Notes under the pieces: generated by a model | What the model saw: the letters and a program-made list of their open reading frames with translations, nothing else | The model's database searches: none | Told to the model about the DNA's origin: nothing | From: Suilimivivens sp009774465 | Lineage (GTDB): Bacteria > Bacillota > Clostridia > Lachnospirales > Lachnospiraceae | Assembly (NCBI GenBank): GCA_947382645.1 | Contig: CANDAE010000001.1 | Location: forward strand, 124,001-188,000 | Direction: 5' to 3' | Length of the DNA stretch: 64,000 nucleotides | Made by a program: the position numbers and the translations under genes | Part shown: positions 34,062-42,100 of the stretch, in pieces | Layout: the number at the start of each line of letters is the position of its first letter | Numbering within the stretch: the stretch's first letter is position 1

Positions 34062-36089
34062 ATGAAATTTTTATCTAATCGAAAACTTGCTACACGTATC
34101 AGTATTATCACTACAATAATTACATTTGCAGGCATGCTTTTGCTGTGGATTATCGTATCAAACCGCGTTGCTTCTATGGTTGAAAATAATATTACCAATC
34201 AGATGATCGATGCTGTGGAATCCAGGGCTTCCATTATAAATGACTATGTAACCTCCGCAGAAGAATACATGACTGCCTTTGCACTGGGAAGTGAAGTCCA
34301 GAATCTCCTTAAAGATCCCGATAATCCTGCTCTACTCCGGGCAGGTCAAAAATATACAGAAGACTTTGCCGCAGTCAAAGGTATTTTTGAAGGACTGTAT
34401 ATAGGAACTCCGGATACATACATTCTGACGCATACCAGCCAGAGTGCAATCGGGATTACCACCCGGACCGGAGAATCCTTAACTGAATTCCGCAATACAA
34501 TTTTAGCGCAGCCTGAGCTGACCAATCTGGGAATCATGAAATCTCCAGGTACCGGAAGCATGATTCTTTCAATGTATTATCCGCTTTTTGACCATCAAAA
34601 ATGTATCGGCTATGTGGGTGCAGGCGTATATGCCAGCCGGTTAATGGATGTTCTTCTGGATTTAAACATTGAAGGTCTGCCTAACAGCGAATATGTATTT
34701 TTAAACGTTGATACCGGCATGTATCTGTATCATCAGGACGAATCTCTGCTGAATACCGAAACCACCGACAAAGGCTATCAGGAAATTATCCGGCAGATCA
34801 GAACAGATGGAAACACACAGGCAGGAATCTATTCCTATCAGGATGAAAATGGCGTGGATCAACTGGTAGTTTATAAATATTTAAAAGACAGGAACTGGGT
34901 TTTTATGGTTCGTGACAATGTGGAAGAAGTCTATGGAAATGTTGATGCAGTGCGCACCACTGTAGGTATTTTCTGTGCTGCTGTAGCCACAGTCATTATA
35001 CTCGTTACGCTTTTAATCCTGTATCGGGAAGGCAGAGAACTTATGATTATGGAAAAATCCATCCGTCGTCTTGGCAATTTGGAACTTTCCGCTGATCAGG
35101 AACTGGAAACATTTTATGGCAGAAAGGATGAGATTGGAATGATTGCACAGACCATCCATCATCTCTGCAATTGTCTTAGAAAAACCATTGAGGATATCGG
35201 CCGGATTTTAGGTGAAATGGCACAGGGCAATATTGCCGTAGACGTGGTAAAAAATGAATCCTACTATATTGGTGATTTCAGAATTCTTGCAAAAAGCCTG
35301 AAAAGCATCCGCACACAGCTTACAAATGTTATGCGCGACATTGCCGATATTGCCAATCAGGTGGACAACAGTGCTAATCAGGTATCTGCAGGAGCCCAGA
35401 TCCTCTCCAAGGGAACAATGCAGCAGGAGCTTTCTGTCAATGGACTTGTATCCAATATCACAGATATTACCGCGCAGCTCCAAAACAGCACCGTCCGCTG
35501 CAGTAATGCCAGCGATCTGGTCGATAAAGCCGCCAACTATGCCGCAGAAGCCGATACCAAAATGGAACAGTTGATTACTGCCACGAGAAACATTGACCAG
35601 TCCTCAGCCAAAATCGGCAGCATTATAAAAACCATAGAGGATATTGCCCTGCAGACAAGTATTCTTTCACTGAACGCTGCTGTTGAAGCTGCCCGGGCCG
35701 GTGCCGCTGGAAAAGGCTTTTCTGTTGTGTCTGACGAAGTCAGAAGCCTGGCCGGTAAATCCGCTGAAGCAGCAAACAGCACCAGCATATTAATTAATCG
35801 TTCGATTCAGGATGTAAAAACAGGCACGGAGTCCACAAATCTTGCTATTAACGCAATGCAGGTTATTAACGAATGCATCCAGTCTATTAAGGTACTTATG
35901 GATGAAATTGCACTTGCCAGCGTTCAGCAGTCAGAAATGATTGTTGCAGTGGAAAACAGGATCAAAGAGGTTTCAAAAGTGATACAGGAAAGTTCCAGCG
36001 CCGCTGAACAAAGTGCATCCATTTCCAATGAACTGTCTGATCAGGCAAGAACGTTAAATCAACTGATCGGCCAATTCCGCATTAATTAG
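34062..36089 (+). CDS. Methyl-accepting chemotaxis protein
   Basis: The 675-residue receptor has a transmembrane helix (about 13-33), a double-Cache-like extracellular domain (about 34-295), a second helix (about 300-325), a HAMP region and a long cytoplasmic signalling helix pair. The hairpin tip reads EDIALQTSILSLNAAVEAARAGAAGKGFSVVSDEVRSLAG, the conserved MCP contact for CheA/CheW; here it differs slightly from the canonical AFQTNILALNA. AGGGGGA precedes the start by about ten bases. It has its own promoter and ends 18 bases from the convergent ABC permease gene. The ligand is unknown. Confidence 0.93.
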   Translation: MKFLSNRKLATRISIITTIITFAGMLLLWIIVSNRVASMVENNITNQMIDAVESRASIINDYVTSAEEYMTAFALGSEVQNLLKDPDNPALLRAGQKYTEDFAAVKGIFEGLYIGTPDTYILTHTSQSAIGITTRTGESLTEFRNTILAQPELTNLGIMKSPGTGSMILSMYYPLFDHQKCIGYVGAGVYASRLMDVLLDLNIEGLPNSEYVFLNVDTGMYLYHQDESLLNTETTDKGYQEIIRQIRTDGNTQAGIYSYQDENGVDQLVVYKYLKDRNWVFMVRDNVEEVYGNVDAVRTTVGIFCAAVATVIILVTLLILYREGRELMIMEKSIRRLGNLELSADQELETFYGRKDEIGMIAQTIHHLCNCLRKTIEDIGRILGEMAQGNIAVDVVKNESYYIGDFRILAKSLKSIRTQLTNVMRDIADIANQVDNSANQVSAGAQILSKGTMQQELSVNGLVSNITDITAQLQNSTVRCSNASDLVDKAANYAAEADTKMEQLITATRNIDQSSAKIGSIIKTIEDIALQTSILSLNAAVEAARAGAAGKGFSVVSDEVRSLAGKSAEAANSTSILINRSIQDVKTGTESTNLAINAMQVINECIQSIKVLMDEIALASVQQSEMIVAVENRIKEVSKVIQESSSAAEQSASISNELSDQARTLNQLIGQFRIN

Positions 36090-36107
36090 TTTTTGCCTTT
36101 TTATTTT

Positions 36108-36761
36108 TCAGAGCGGCCTAAATCCTGCCGCTCTGAAACTTCCCACAGCCATTCTCTCCCGAACAATAATTCCTGAAACAAACAATACAACTGATCCTGC
36201 AAGCCAGTACATCCACGTTCCATATTCTCCCTGCATCATCTGAAACAGGGCAAATTTCCCCAAATACTTTCCGCCTCCCATATTCAGTGCATAATAAATC
36301 ACTGCAGACATATACCCAATTACCACCTGATTGGTCACCGCCGAAGCAAAAAATCCTATACTGCCCAAAAAGAGAATTTCACAGCATGTACCTCTAAAAA
36401 GGATAAATAAGTCAAACTCACTCCCGCCTTTTATCATAAAATTAAAAAACAGAGTTATGACAAAAAGAAAAACCACAAAGGCCAGAAAAAAACGCAGAAA
36501 GTAAACCTTCCACATTGGCATTTCCCTGCTTCTTTCAAGGTCCCAAATTTCCTTATCCTGTTCTGGCATAAAAAGCGGCGTGAATAAAAGAATTCCCGTA
36601 AATGCCACATACATTTCCATCACCTTTGCCGCCTGCTCTGTCTCCAAACCTTTAAAGCTTACAAATCCGCCTGAAAATACCACAAATAAAAAGAGCAGCA
36701 AAAGATGCAGGTAGTATTGTCTTTTTACGAAACTAACAGCCAGTTTTACATACTTTTCCAT
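36108..36761 (-). CDS. ABC-2-type membrane protein, small permease subunit
   Basis: The 217-residue product has about six transmembrane helices and no catalytic motif, consistent with an ABC-2 type permease partner. The start at 36761 has AAAGGAGG directly upstream; the earlier in-frame ATG (36797) does not. The start overlaps the end of the larger permease gene by 29 bases, so translation is probably coupled. With the ATPase and the 414-residue permease upstream it completes a three-gene exporter. Substrate unknown. Confidence 0.75.
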   Translation of the reverse strand: MEKYVKLAVSFVKRQYYLHLLLLFLFVVFSGGFVSFKGLETEQAAKVMEMYVAFTGILLFTPLFMPEQDKEIWDLERSREMPMWKVYFLRFFLAFVVFLFVITLFFNFMIKGGSEFDLFILFRGTCCEILFLGSIGFFASAVTNQVVIGYMSAVIYYALNMGGGKYLGKFALFQMMQGEYGTWMYWLAGSVVLFVSGIIVRERMAVGSFRAAGFRPL

Positions 36762-37977
36762 AGGCGCCTCCTTTCTGACGTTTTCTCTCATATACAATTA
36801 CTGTCAACAGGATACAGACTACTGCCAGCAGACAATAATACCCTCTGTTCCACAGCAGTTCTTTTTCCAGAGAAGCATAAAGCATACTTTGTCCAAAGGT
36901 ATTCCACCTTGCAACCAGACTCAATCCAAAATTTCCCACCAGCACGTCTGCTCCAAAAAGGCTGCCAATCCCCCATGCAGTCTGTACAAACACCGCCAGA
37001 ATACTGTCCGTAAATTCCGTAATGAAAAAAGAAAGGGCAAGCACAATCATAATTTCCGGCAAAAGCCAAAGGCAGGGCACTTTTAGAAATGCAAAAAAAT
37101 CGGCCTGCAGTCCCATGCTCCGTGCCATTTTATAGCAGGGATGCTGTAACAAAAATGCCATTACAAACACCGGAATACTGATCATAAACAGATTGGCAAG
37201 ATAACGACTTCCAATAATCACCATGCCTGGTGCAGGTTTTGAAAAAATAACCTGCTGCACCTTTGCTCTTTTATCACGAAGAGCTCCGGATACTCCCACA
37301 AAAATTGGCAAAATAGAAAGAAATATCCCCGCATAATCACAGAAAAGCCGCATATATCCTCTCGTAATCAAATCTTTGGTGCACAGAGCGGCAAATTCTT
37401 CCTTTGCCCCTTCATAAGTCATGGGAACATAAATACTGTTTTCATACTTTGATTTTTCATAAGAAGAACCTTTCCCCACAAGATTGCAGATTTCTTCCAT
37501 AGCAATTCCAAATTCCTCATAAGTAAGGCCTTCTCTTACAGGCACCTTATAATCCGTCTCTGCTGCAATAACCTCTTCAAGGGTGCTTTGCTGCTCTATG
37601 ATTTCAAAATAACGGTTCCTTTCGCTTTCCAGCATTTCATAGCTTTTTCCCGTACAACGCTCCAATATCTCCTCCACCTTTTTTCTTTCCGCCTCTGTAA
37701 GCGCAACTTTCTTGTAAAAACCAAGAGGATAGGTTGCAAATGAACCGCGGTATACGTCCTGCATTAAATTTGCCAGCGTTCCTTCCATAATCAGGGTTTC
37801 GTCCCTGGTAATCGTCCGCCCATAATAAACCTCCCCCGGCTGAGGCTCCTTAAGAGATTTCCAGCTTTCACCGCTCATTTGACTGTTAACAGAAAAAACA
37901 AAAGCCACAAGAAAAATGTAATATACCAGACTTTTTAAAACCTGCCTGCATTCCTTCAAAAACAATGTTCCAAACAT
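36733..37977 (-). CDS. ABC-2-type permease with extracytoplasmic insert
   Basis: The 414-residue product has one N-terminal transmembrane helix (about 17-35), a large polar loop (about 36-200, Glu/Lys/Arg-rich, presumably outside) and five or six further helices. This matches ABC-2 permeases of the type used for antimicrobial peptides or polysaccharides. The start at 37977 is chosen because GCAGGAG is six bases upstream; earlier ATGs (38064, 38025, 37983) lack a well-spaced site. It is the middle gene of the ATPase-permease-permease cluster. A hairpin pair in the preceding 128-base gap may lower its expression relative to the ATPase. Confidence 0.8.
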   Translation of the reverse strand: MFGTLFLKECRQVLKSLVYYIFLVAFVFSVNSQMSGESWKSLKEPQPGEVYYGRTITRDETLIMEGTLANLMQDVYRGSFATYPLGFYKKVALTEAERKKVEEILERCTGKSYEMLESERNRYFEIIEQQSTLEEVIAAETDYKVPVREGLTYEEFGIAMEEICNLVGKGSSYEKSKYENSIYVPMTYEGAKEEFAALCTKDLITRGYMRLFCDYAGIFLSILPIFVGVSGALRDKRAKVQQVIFSKPAPGMVIIGSRYLANLFMISIPVFVMAFLLQHPCYKMARSMGLQADFFAFLKVPCLWLLPEIMIVLALSFFITEFTDSILAVFVQTAWGIGSLFGADVLVGNFGLSLVARWNTFGQSMLYASLEKELLWNRGYYCLLAVVCILLTVIVYERKRQKGGAYGKVCKTGC

Positions 37978-38051
37978 AACCATCTCCTGCTTTCTTTTCA
38001 AAACTTTTTCTATTTTACTCTCCATTCCGGAGCGTTTACGCGACAGGGCGA

Positions 38052-38106
38052 CGCAAATCTCCAATTTGCGTGTGAAAAATCAGCACACCAGTGTGATTTT
38101 TCACAC
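38052..38106. repeat. Tandem palindromes between ABC ATPase and permease genes
   Basis: Two palindromes sit side by side: CGCAAAT/ATTTGCG with a 5-base loop (38052-38070) and perfect 13-bp arms GTGTGAAAAATCA/TGATTTTTCACAC with an 11-base loop (38070-38106), which starts at the ATPase stop codon. No T-run follows on the minus strand, so they look like RNA-stabilising or REP-like elements rather than a full terminator. Confidence 0.65.
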
Positions 38107-38972
38107 TACCCCTTATGCATCAGATACATATAGGCATCCTCCACATCCGGCCGCACCTGTTTTGCCCGGGTAAAAGGATTCTCATCCGCTATTATTTTTA
38201 TGTTTGCAGTGTTTCCCGTTACAAGAATTCCTGTCACCATATATTTTTGTTTTATTTTTTCCAGATCTGATGTTTCAATTTCTGCGGAATATACTTTTCC
38301 TTCCACCAGAGAAAGCAGATCTGATACCTGTCCATCAAAACAAATCTTTCCCTGATTCAGCACAGCAATATTTTCACAGGTTGCTTCAATATCTCCAACA
38401 ATATGGGTGGAAAGCAAAACAATCCTGTCTTTTGCAATTTCACATAACAGATTACGGAAACGGACTCTTTCCTCCGGATCAAGCCCTGCTGTAGGCTCAT
38501 CCACAATAATTATTCTGGGATCATGTATGATTGCCTGTGCAATTCCAAGCCTTCTTTTCATGCCTCCCGACATAGATCTTACTCTGATTTTCTGTTTTTC
38601 CAGAAGATTGACCTTTTCCAGCATTTCAGGCACCTTCCTCTTCCGCTCAGATCTGCTCATTCCTGAAAGTACCGCCAGATAATCAAGGGCTTCATAGACA
38701 TTCATATTCCCATACATGGAAAAATCCTGTGGGAGATATCCGGTCATTTTCCGTATCTGTCTGCTGTTTTCTATGGGTACTCCGCAGATTGTCACTTTTC
38801 CGTCTGTTTTTTCCAGCAAAGTGGTAAGCACTTTCATTAATGTGGTCTTGCCCGCACCATTTGGCCCCAAAAGCCCAAACATTCCCTGGGGAATTGAAAG
38901 ACTGACCTCCGATAATGCTTTCTTTTTCCCATAATATTTTGTTAATCCCTGAATTTCAATTGAAATATCCAT
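38106..38972 (-). CDS. ABC transporter ATP-binding protein
   Basis: The 288-residue ATPase drives the two membrane proteins encoded downstream. Walker A LLGPNGAGKTT (about 38-48), Q-loop LPQDFSMY, signature MSGGMKRRLG, Walker B IIIVDEPTAGLD and the H-loop STHIVGDIE are all intact. The C-terminal 70 residues are a DrrA/BcrA-like extension. The start at 38972 (MDISIEIQGL) is chosen because GGAGAG lies upstream and the domain begins there. It is the first gene of the cluster. BcrA-like exporters often confer resistance to peptides, but no regulator nearby points to a substrate. Confidence 0.93.
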   Translation of the reverse strand: MDISIEIQGLTKYYGKKKALSEVSLSIPQGMFGLLGPNGAGKTTLMKVLTTLLEKTDGKVTICGVPIENSRQIRKMTGYLPQDFSMYGNMNVYEALDYLAVLSGMSRSERKRKVPEMLEKVNLLEKQKIRVRSMSGGMKRRLGIAQAIIHDPRIIIVDEPTAGLDPEERVRFRNLLCEIAKDRIVLLSTHIVGDIEATCENIAVLNQGKICFDGQVSDLLSLVEGKVYSAEIETSDLEKIKQKYMVTGILVTGNTANIKIIADENPFTRAKQVRPDVEDAYMYLMHKG

Positions 38973-39100
38973 TTGTATGCCAACTCTCCTTTTCCACCTC
39001 AAAATCTTATTTATAACAGCTTTGAGTATAAAAGAAAAATCTTTACAAATTTCTCTGCACAATCTAAAAATTTTCTTAAGACATTCCTAAAAATTGTATG

Positions 39101-39129
39101 AAAAAAGAGCTGTGAAGCACAGCCCTTTC
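39101..39129 (-). terminator. Intrinsic terminator of the second chemoreceptor gene
   Basis: Minus-strand arms AAAGGGCTGTG and CACAGCTCTTT (one mismatch) with a 3-base CTT loop are followed by six T residues, 45 bases after the chemoreceptor stop. Confidence 0.75.
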
Positions 39130-39173
39130 TATCAAAATATAATATGATGTAACAGTTCAGCTCTATCCGGCTT

Positions 39174-41183
39174 TTATCTCTGGTCCTTCAAACGGAACTT
39201 GGATACCAGTTCTCTTAATGCCGCTGCCTGGCCTGCCAGTTCTTCACTGGCGGCAGCACTGGATTCCGCTGTATCCACATTGCTTTGAACCACAATGGAA
39301 ATCTGATCAATTCCGTGGCTGATTTCCTCTGCTGTAACAGCCTGTTCTTTCGTGTAATCTGCAATACCGCCTATCAGCTTATCCATTTCTTCTGCCATTT
39401 CTGCTGCCGACAGCATGGATTTGGCGGTATCGTCCGCAGCAATTACTCCTTCTTCCATAGAGCTTATGGTTTCTCCAAGAAGCTCCGTCGTTTCCTTTGC
39501 CGCATTGGCAGATCTTCCTGCCAAAGTCCGAACCTCTTCCGCCACCACTGCAAAACCTTTTCCTGCCTCACCTGCCCGTGCAGCTTCCACTGCCGCATTC
39601 AGTGCAAGAATATTGGTCTGAAATGCAATGTCGTCAATTGTCTTTACAATCTTATGGATGGCATTGGACTTTTCGCTTATCCTCTGCATCACATCTGTCA
39701 TATTCTGCATCTTTGTGTTGCTTTCCAAAAGTCCTTTTCCAACTTCTTTGGAAATGCTGCTAGCTTTCTGAGCTCCCTGAGCAACCTTCTGTACACTGTC
39801 AGACACCCTTCCAATATGTCCTGCCAGTGCTTCCACCTCCGAAGCCTGTTCCGTGGAGCCCTGAGACAGGCTCACCGCACTGGTGGAAACCTGTGCTGCA
39901 CCGGCAGCAACATCCCTTGAAGATGCACTCATCTGTCCCATGACAACATTGAGTTCATCTGCAATTGCTTCCAAAGAACTTTTAATTTTTGCAAACTCTC
40001 CCGCGTAATCATTTTTAAGTTCAAATGCCAGATTTCCCTTTGCAATTTCCAATAAAGTATTTGAAACCTCATCAATATATTTCACATAATCCCGCAATCT
40101 TATGGTAACCTGATTAAAGTTATCCGCCAAAACTCCCAGTTCATCCCTTGATCTGTAACGAATCGTCTGATTCAATTCACCTTCTGCAATTTGCGTTGCT
40201 ACCCGGCTCAATTCCTTAACCGGCCTTCCTATAATCCGCCTTGTCTGAATAATCACCAGAAGCATCAGCACCAGCACTGCTACAGCAGACACTGTGGTCA
40301 TGGTACGGGTTAAATCATAAAGTTCCGCCAGCACCTCCGCTTTATCCACATAGGCAACTGCTATCCAGTTGCTTCCCGGCACCTGAGCGATTTCAATATA
40401 AGTGCCTTCATACAGACTAAGTCCCATCTTTCCGGCCTGTATCTGTTCTTCCGCATAGGCGTACATGCCGTCAGATTCACTCAGCGTTTTCCCCACTACA
40501 GTCTCATCCCTGTGTCCTATGATTGTGTCTGTACGGGTGTCAACCAAAAATATGCCGCCATCTTCCTCTATTTGAATGTTGCTGACAATATCGGAAATAG
40601 AATCCAGATACACATCTGCCGCTGCAACGCCGCGCACTCCGCCATTTTTATCCTTGAGTACACCAGATGCACCTACCACATAGGACTGGCTGTCCTCATC
40701 AAAATATACATCTCCTAAAATAAAATCCTCAGACTCTAATCCATCCAGATACCAGCTTTTTACCAGAGCATTAAAATCCGGCCCCGGTACAAAGGATGCA
40801 TGATAGAGTGAACCATCCGTCAATGCCACATACAATCCTGCCGGATAAGCCTCATTCTGTCCTGCCGTATGTTTTATGTATTCCACCATTTCAGAAATTC
40901 TCATATCCTCATACTCTATGGTATCCCTCTGGGTTTCCAGCATGGTAAGTGTTCTGTTCATCCATGCTTTCGTCTCCTGAAGTGTCTTGTCCGTAGTGGT
41001 ATGCAGTATCTCCTCACTCTTTTCCAACAGCGTCTGGGACATCCTGTCATATACCACTGCCAGCAGTGCGGATACGGCAATGACAACGCTTACAACAATA
41101 GCTGCCACTAACTTTACCGTGATCCCTATCCCCTTACGCCTTGCAGTTCTGGTTTTAACCTTTCCCTCTTTTGCCTGGCTCAT
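39174..41183 (-). CDS. Methyl-accepting chemotaxis protein with dCache domain
   Basis: The 669-residue receptor begins with a basic tail and a transmembrane helix (about 22-46), then a double-Cache sensor (about 47-285, with GVAAADVYLDSISDIV and WIAVAYVDKAEVL), a second helix (about 290-315), HAMP (QTRRIIGRPVKELSRVATQI) and the signalling domain whose tip is IAFQTNILALNAAVEAARAGEAGKGFAVVAEEVRTLA, the canonical form. dCache receptors usually bind amino acids or other small molecules directly. It has its own promoter and terminator. The ligand is unknown. Confidence 0.95.
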   Translation of the reverse strand: MSQAKEGKVKTRTARRKGIGITVKLVAAIVVSVVIAVSALLAVVYDRMSQTLLEKSEEILHTTTDKTLQETKAWMNRTLTMLETQRDTIEYEDMRISEMVEYIKHTAGQNEAYPAGLYVALTDGSLYHASFVPGPDFNALVKSWYLDGLESEDFILGDVYFDEDSQSYVVGASGVLKDKNGGVRGVAAADVYLDSISDIVSNIQIEEDGGIFLVDTRTDTIIGHRDETVVGKTLSESDGMYAYAEEQIQAGKMGLSLYEGTYIEIAQVPGSNWIAVAYVDKAEVLAELYDLTRTMTTVSAVAVLVLMLLVIIQTRRIIGRPVKELSRVATQIAEGELNQTIRYRSRDELGVLADNFNQVTIRLRDYVKYIDEVSNTLLEIAKGNLAFELKNDYAGEFAKIKSSLEAIADELNVVMGQMSASSRDVAAGAAQVSTSAVSLSQGSTEQASEVEALAGHIGRVSDSVQKVAQGAQKASSISKEVGKGLLESNTKMQNMTDVMQRISEKSNAIHKIVKTIDDIAFQTNILALNAAVEAARAGEAGKGFAVVAEEVRTLAGRSANAAKETTELLGETISSMEEGVIAADDTAKSMLSAAEMAEEMDKLIGGIADYTKEQAVTAEEISHGIDQISIVVQSNVDTAESSAAASEELAGQAAALRELVSKFRLKDQR

Positions 41184-41298
41184 TTTTGTTTCTCTCCTTC
41201 TTTCCCTCTATTTCTCCATAATATCGCATTTTCTTTGGCATGATTTGACAAAAAGCAAACCGTTTCCCGCCTCATCTGTATGCGATTTCCCTTTAAAA

Positions 41299-41326
41299 AT
41301 TGTAACATACTCGTCAGAAATGTAAA
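41299..41326 (-). promoter_or_regulatory. Candidate promoter of the second chemoreceptor gene
   Basis: Minus-strand TTTACA (41321-41326) and TACAAT (41299-41304) are 16 bases apart, about 115 bases upstream of the start. Confidence 0.45.
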
Positions 41327-41354
41327 ATCCCTTTTGGCAAAAAATACCTGATTT

Positions 41355-41915
41355 TTATAAATTTAATTCAGAACGTTTTTGCATGATTTTATAAAAATCC
41401 TCTTTTGCGTCCTCATATTTGGAAGGATCCCGTAAAATGGCTGATGGATGATAGGTGGCAGTCAGCGCACAGTTTTTCCGGTATGTCCAGGTGCCATGCT
41501 GTCTGGTAATTTTAAAGTCCGGTGAAATAATACGCTGTGCGGCAACACGCCCGAGACAGACAATTATCTTTGGTTTTAACAAGAATGTTTCGTACTTTAA
41601 ATAAGGAAAACATGCTTCTTTTTCCTCCTCCTTCGGATCCCGATTGCCCGGAGGATGACACTTTATAATATTGGTAATATATATTTCCTCTCTGCCAAGC
41701 CCGCAGTCCCGCAGAAACTTGTCCAATATTTCCCCTGAATTTCCCACAAAAGGAATTCCCTGCTGATCCTCCTGCGCTCCAGGCGCCTCGGCAATCAGCA
41801 TAATGTCGGCCTGATGGCTTCCACGCCCCATAACGGGGCGGTTTCTGGTCCGGCTGAGCGGACAGTGAGTGCAGGCAGCAATATGCTGCTCAATATCGTT
41901 CCATGTATATTGCAT
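41355..41915 (-). CDS. Uracil-DNA glycosylase, type 4 (4Fe-4S)
   Basis: The 186-residue enzyme removes uracil from DNA. It is the iron-sulfur type: Cys15 and Cys18 in CTHCPL, Cys86 in IKCHPPGNRDP and Cys102 in ACFPYL should ligate the cluster. Catalytic motif EAPGAQED (43-50) and the DNA-intercalation HPSAIL motif near the C-terminus are intact. The start at 41915 has AAAGGAGA six bases upstream; the earlier ATG at 41981 has no such site. It lies between a chemoreceptor gene and the solute-binding lipoprotein gene, with a terminator on the upstream side, so it is probably transcribed alone. Confidence 0.93.
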   Translation of the reverse strand: MQYTWNDIEQHIAACTHCPLSRTRNRPVMGRGSHQADIMLIAEAPGAQEDQQGIPFVGNSGEILDKFLRDCGLGREEIYITNIIKCHPPGNRDPKEEEKEACFPYLKYETFLLKPKIIVCLGRVAAQRIISPDFKITRQHGTWTYRKNCALTATYHPSAILRDPSKYEDAKEDFYKIMQKRSELNL

Positions 41916-42057
41916 GATGTCTCCTTTAATTCCATACCTTTGTTTATTTCCAGTTTTATCGCAATCCGAATAATCAAGCATGGTGCTATTATACTTTTAT
42001 TTACCAAAAACTTCCATAGCTTCCAGTTATGTTGTGAAATTTTTCATATCCATAAGC

Positions 42058-42084
42058 AAAAGCCAGAGTTTCCCCTGGCTTTTT
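42058..42084 (-). terminator. Intrinsic terminator of the solute-binding lipoprotein gene
   Basis: Minus-strand arms AAAGCCAG and CTGGCTTTT with an 8-base loop lie 17 bases after the stop codon. Confidence 0.75.
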
Positions 42085-42100
42085 AATCAACTGAAAAGCG

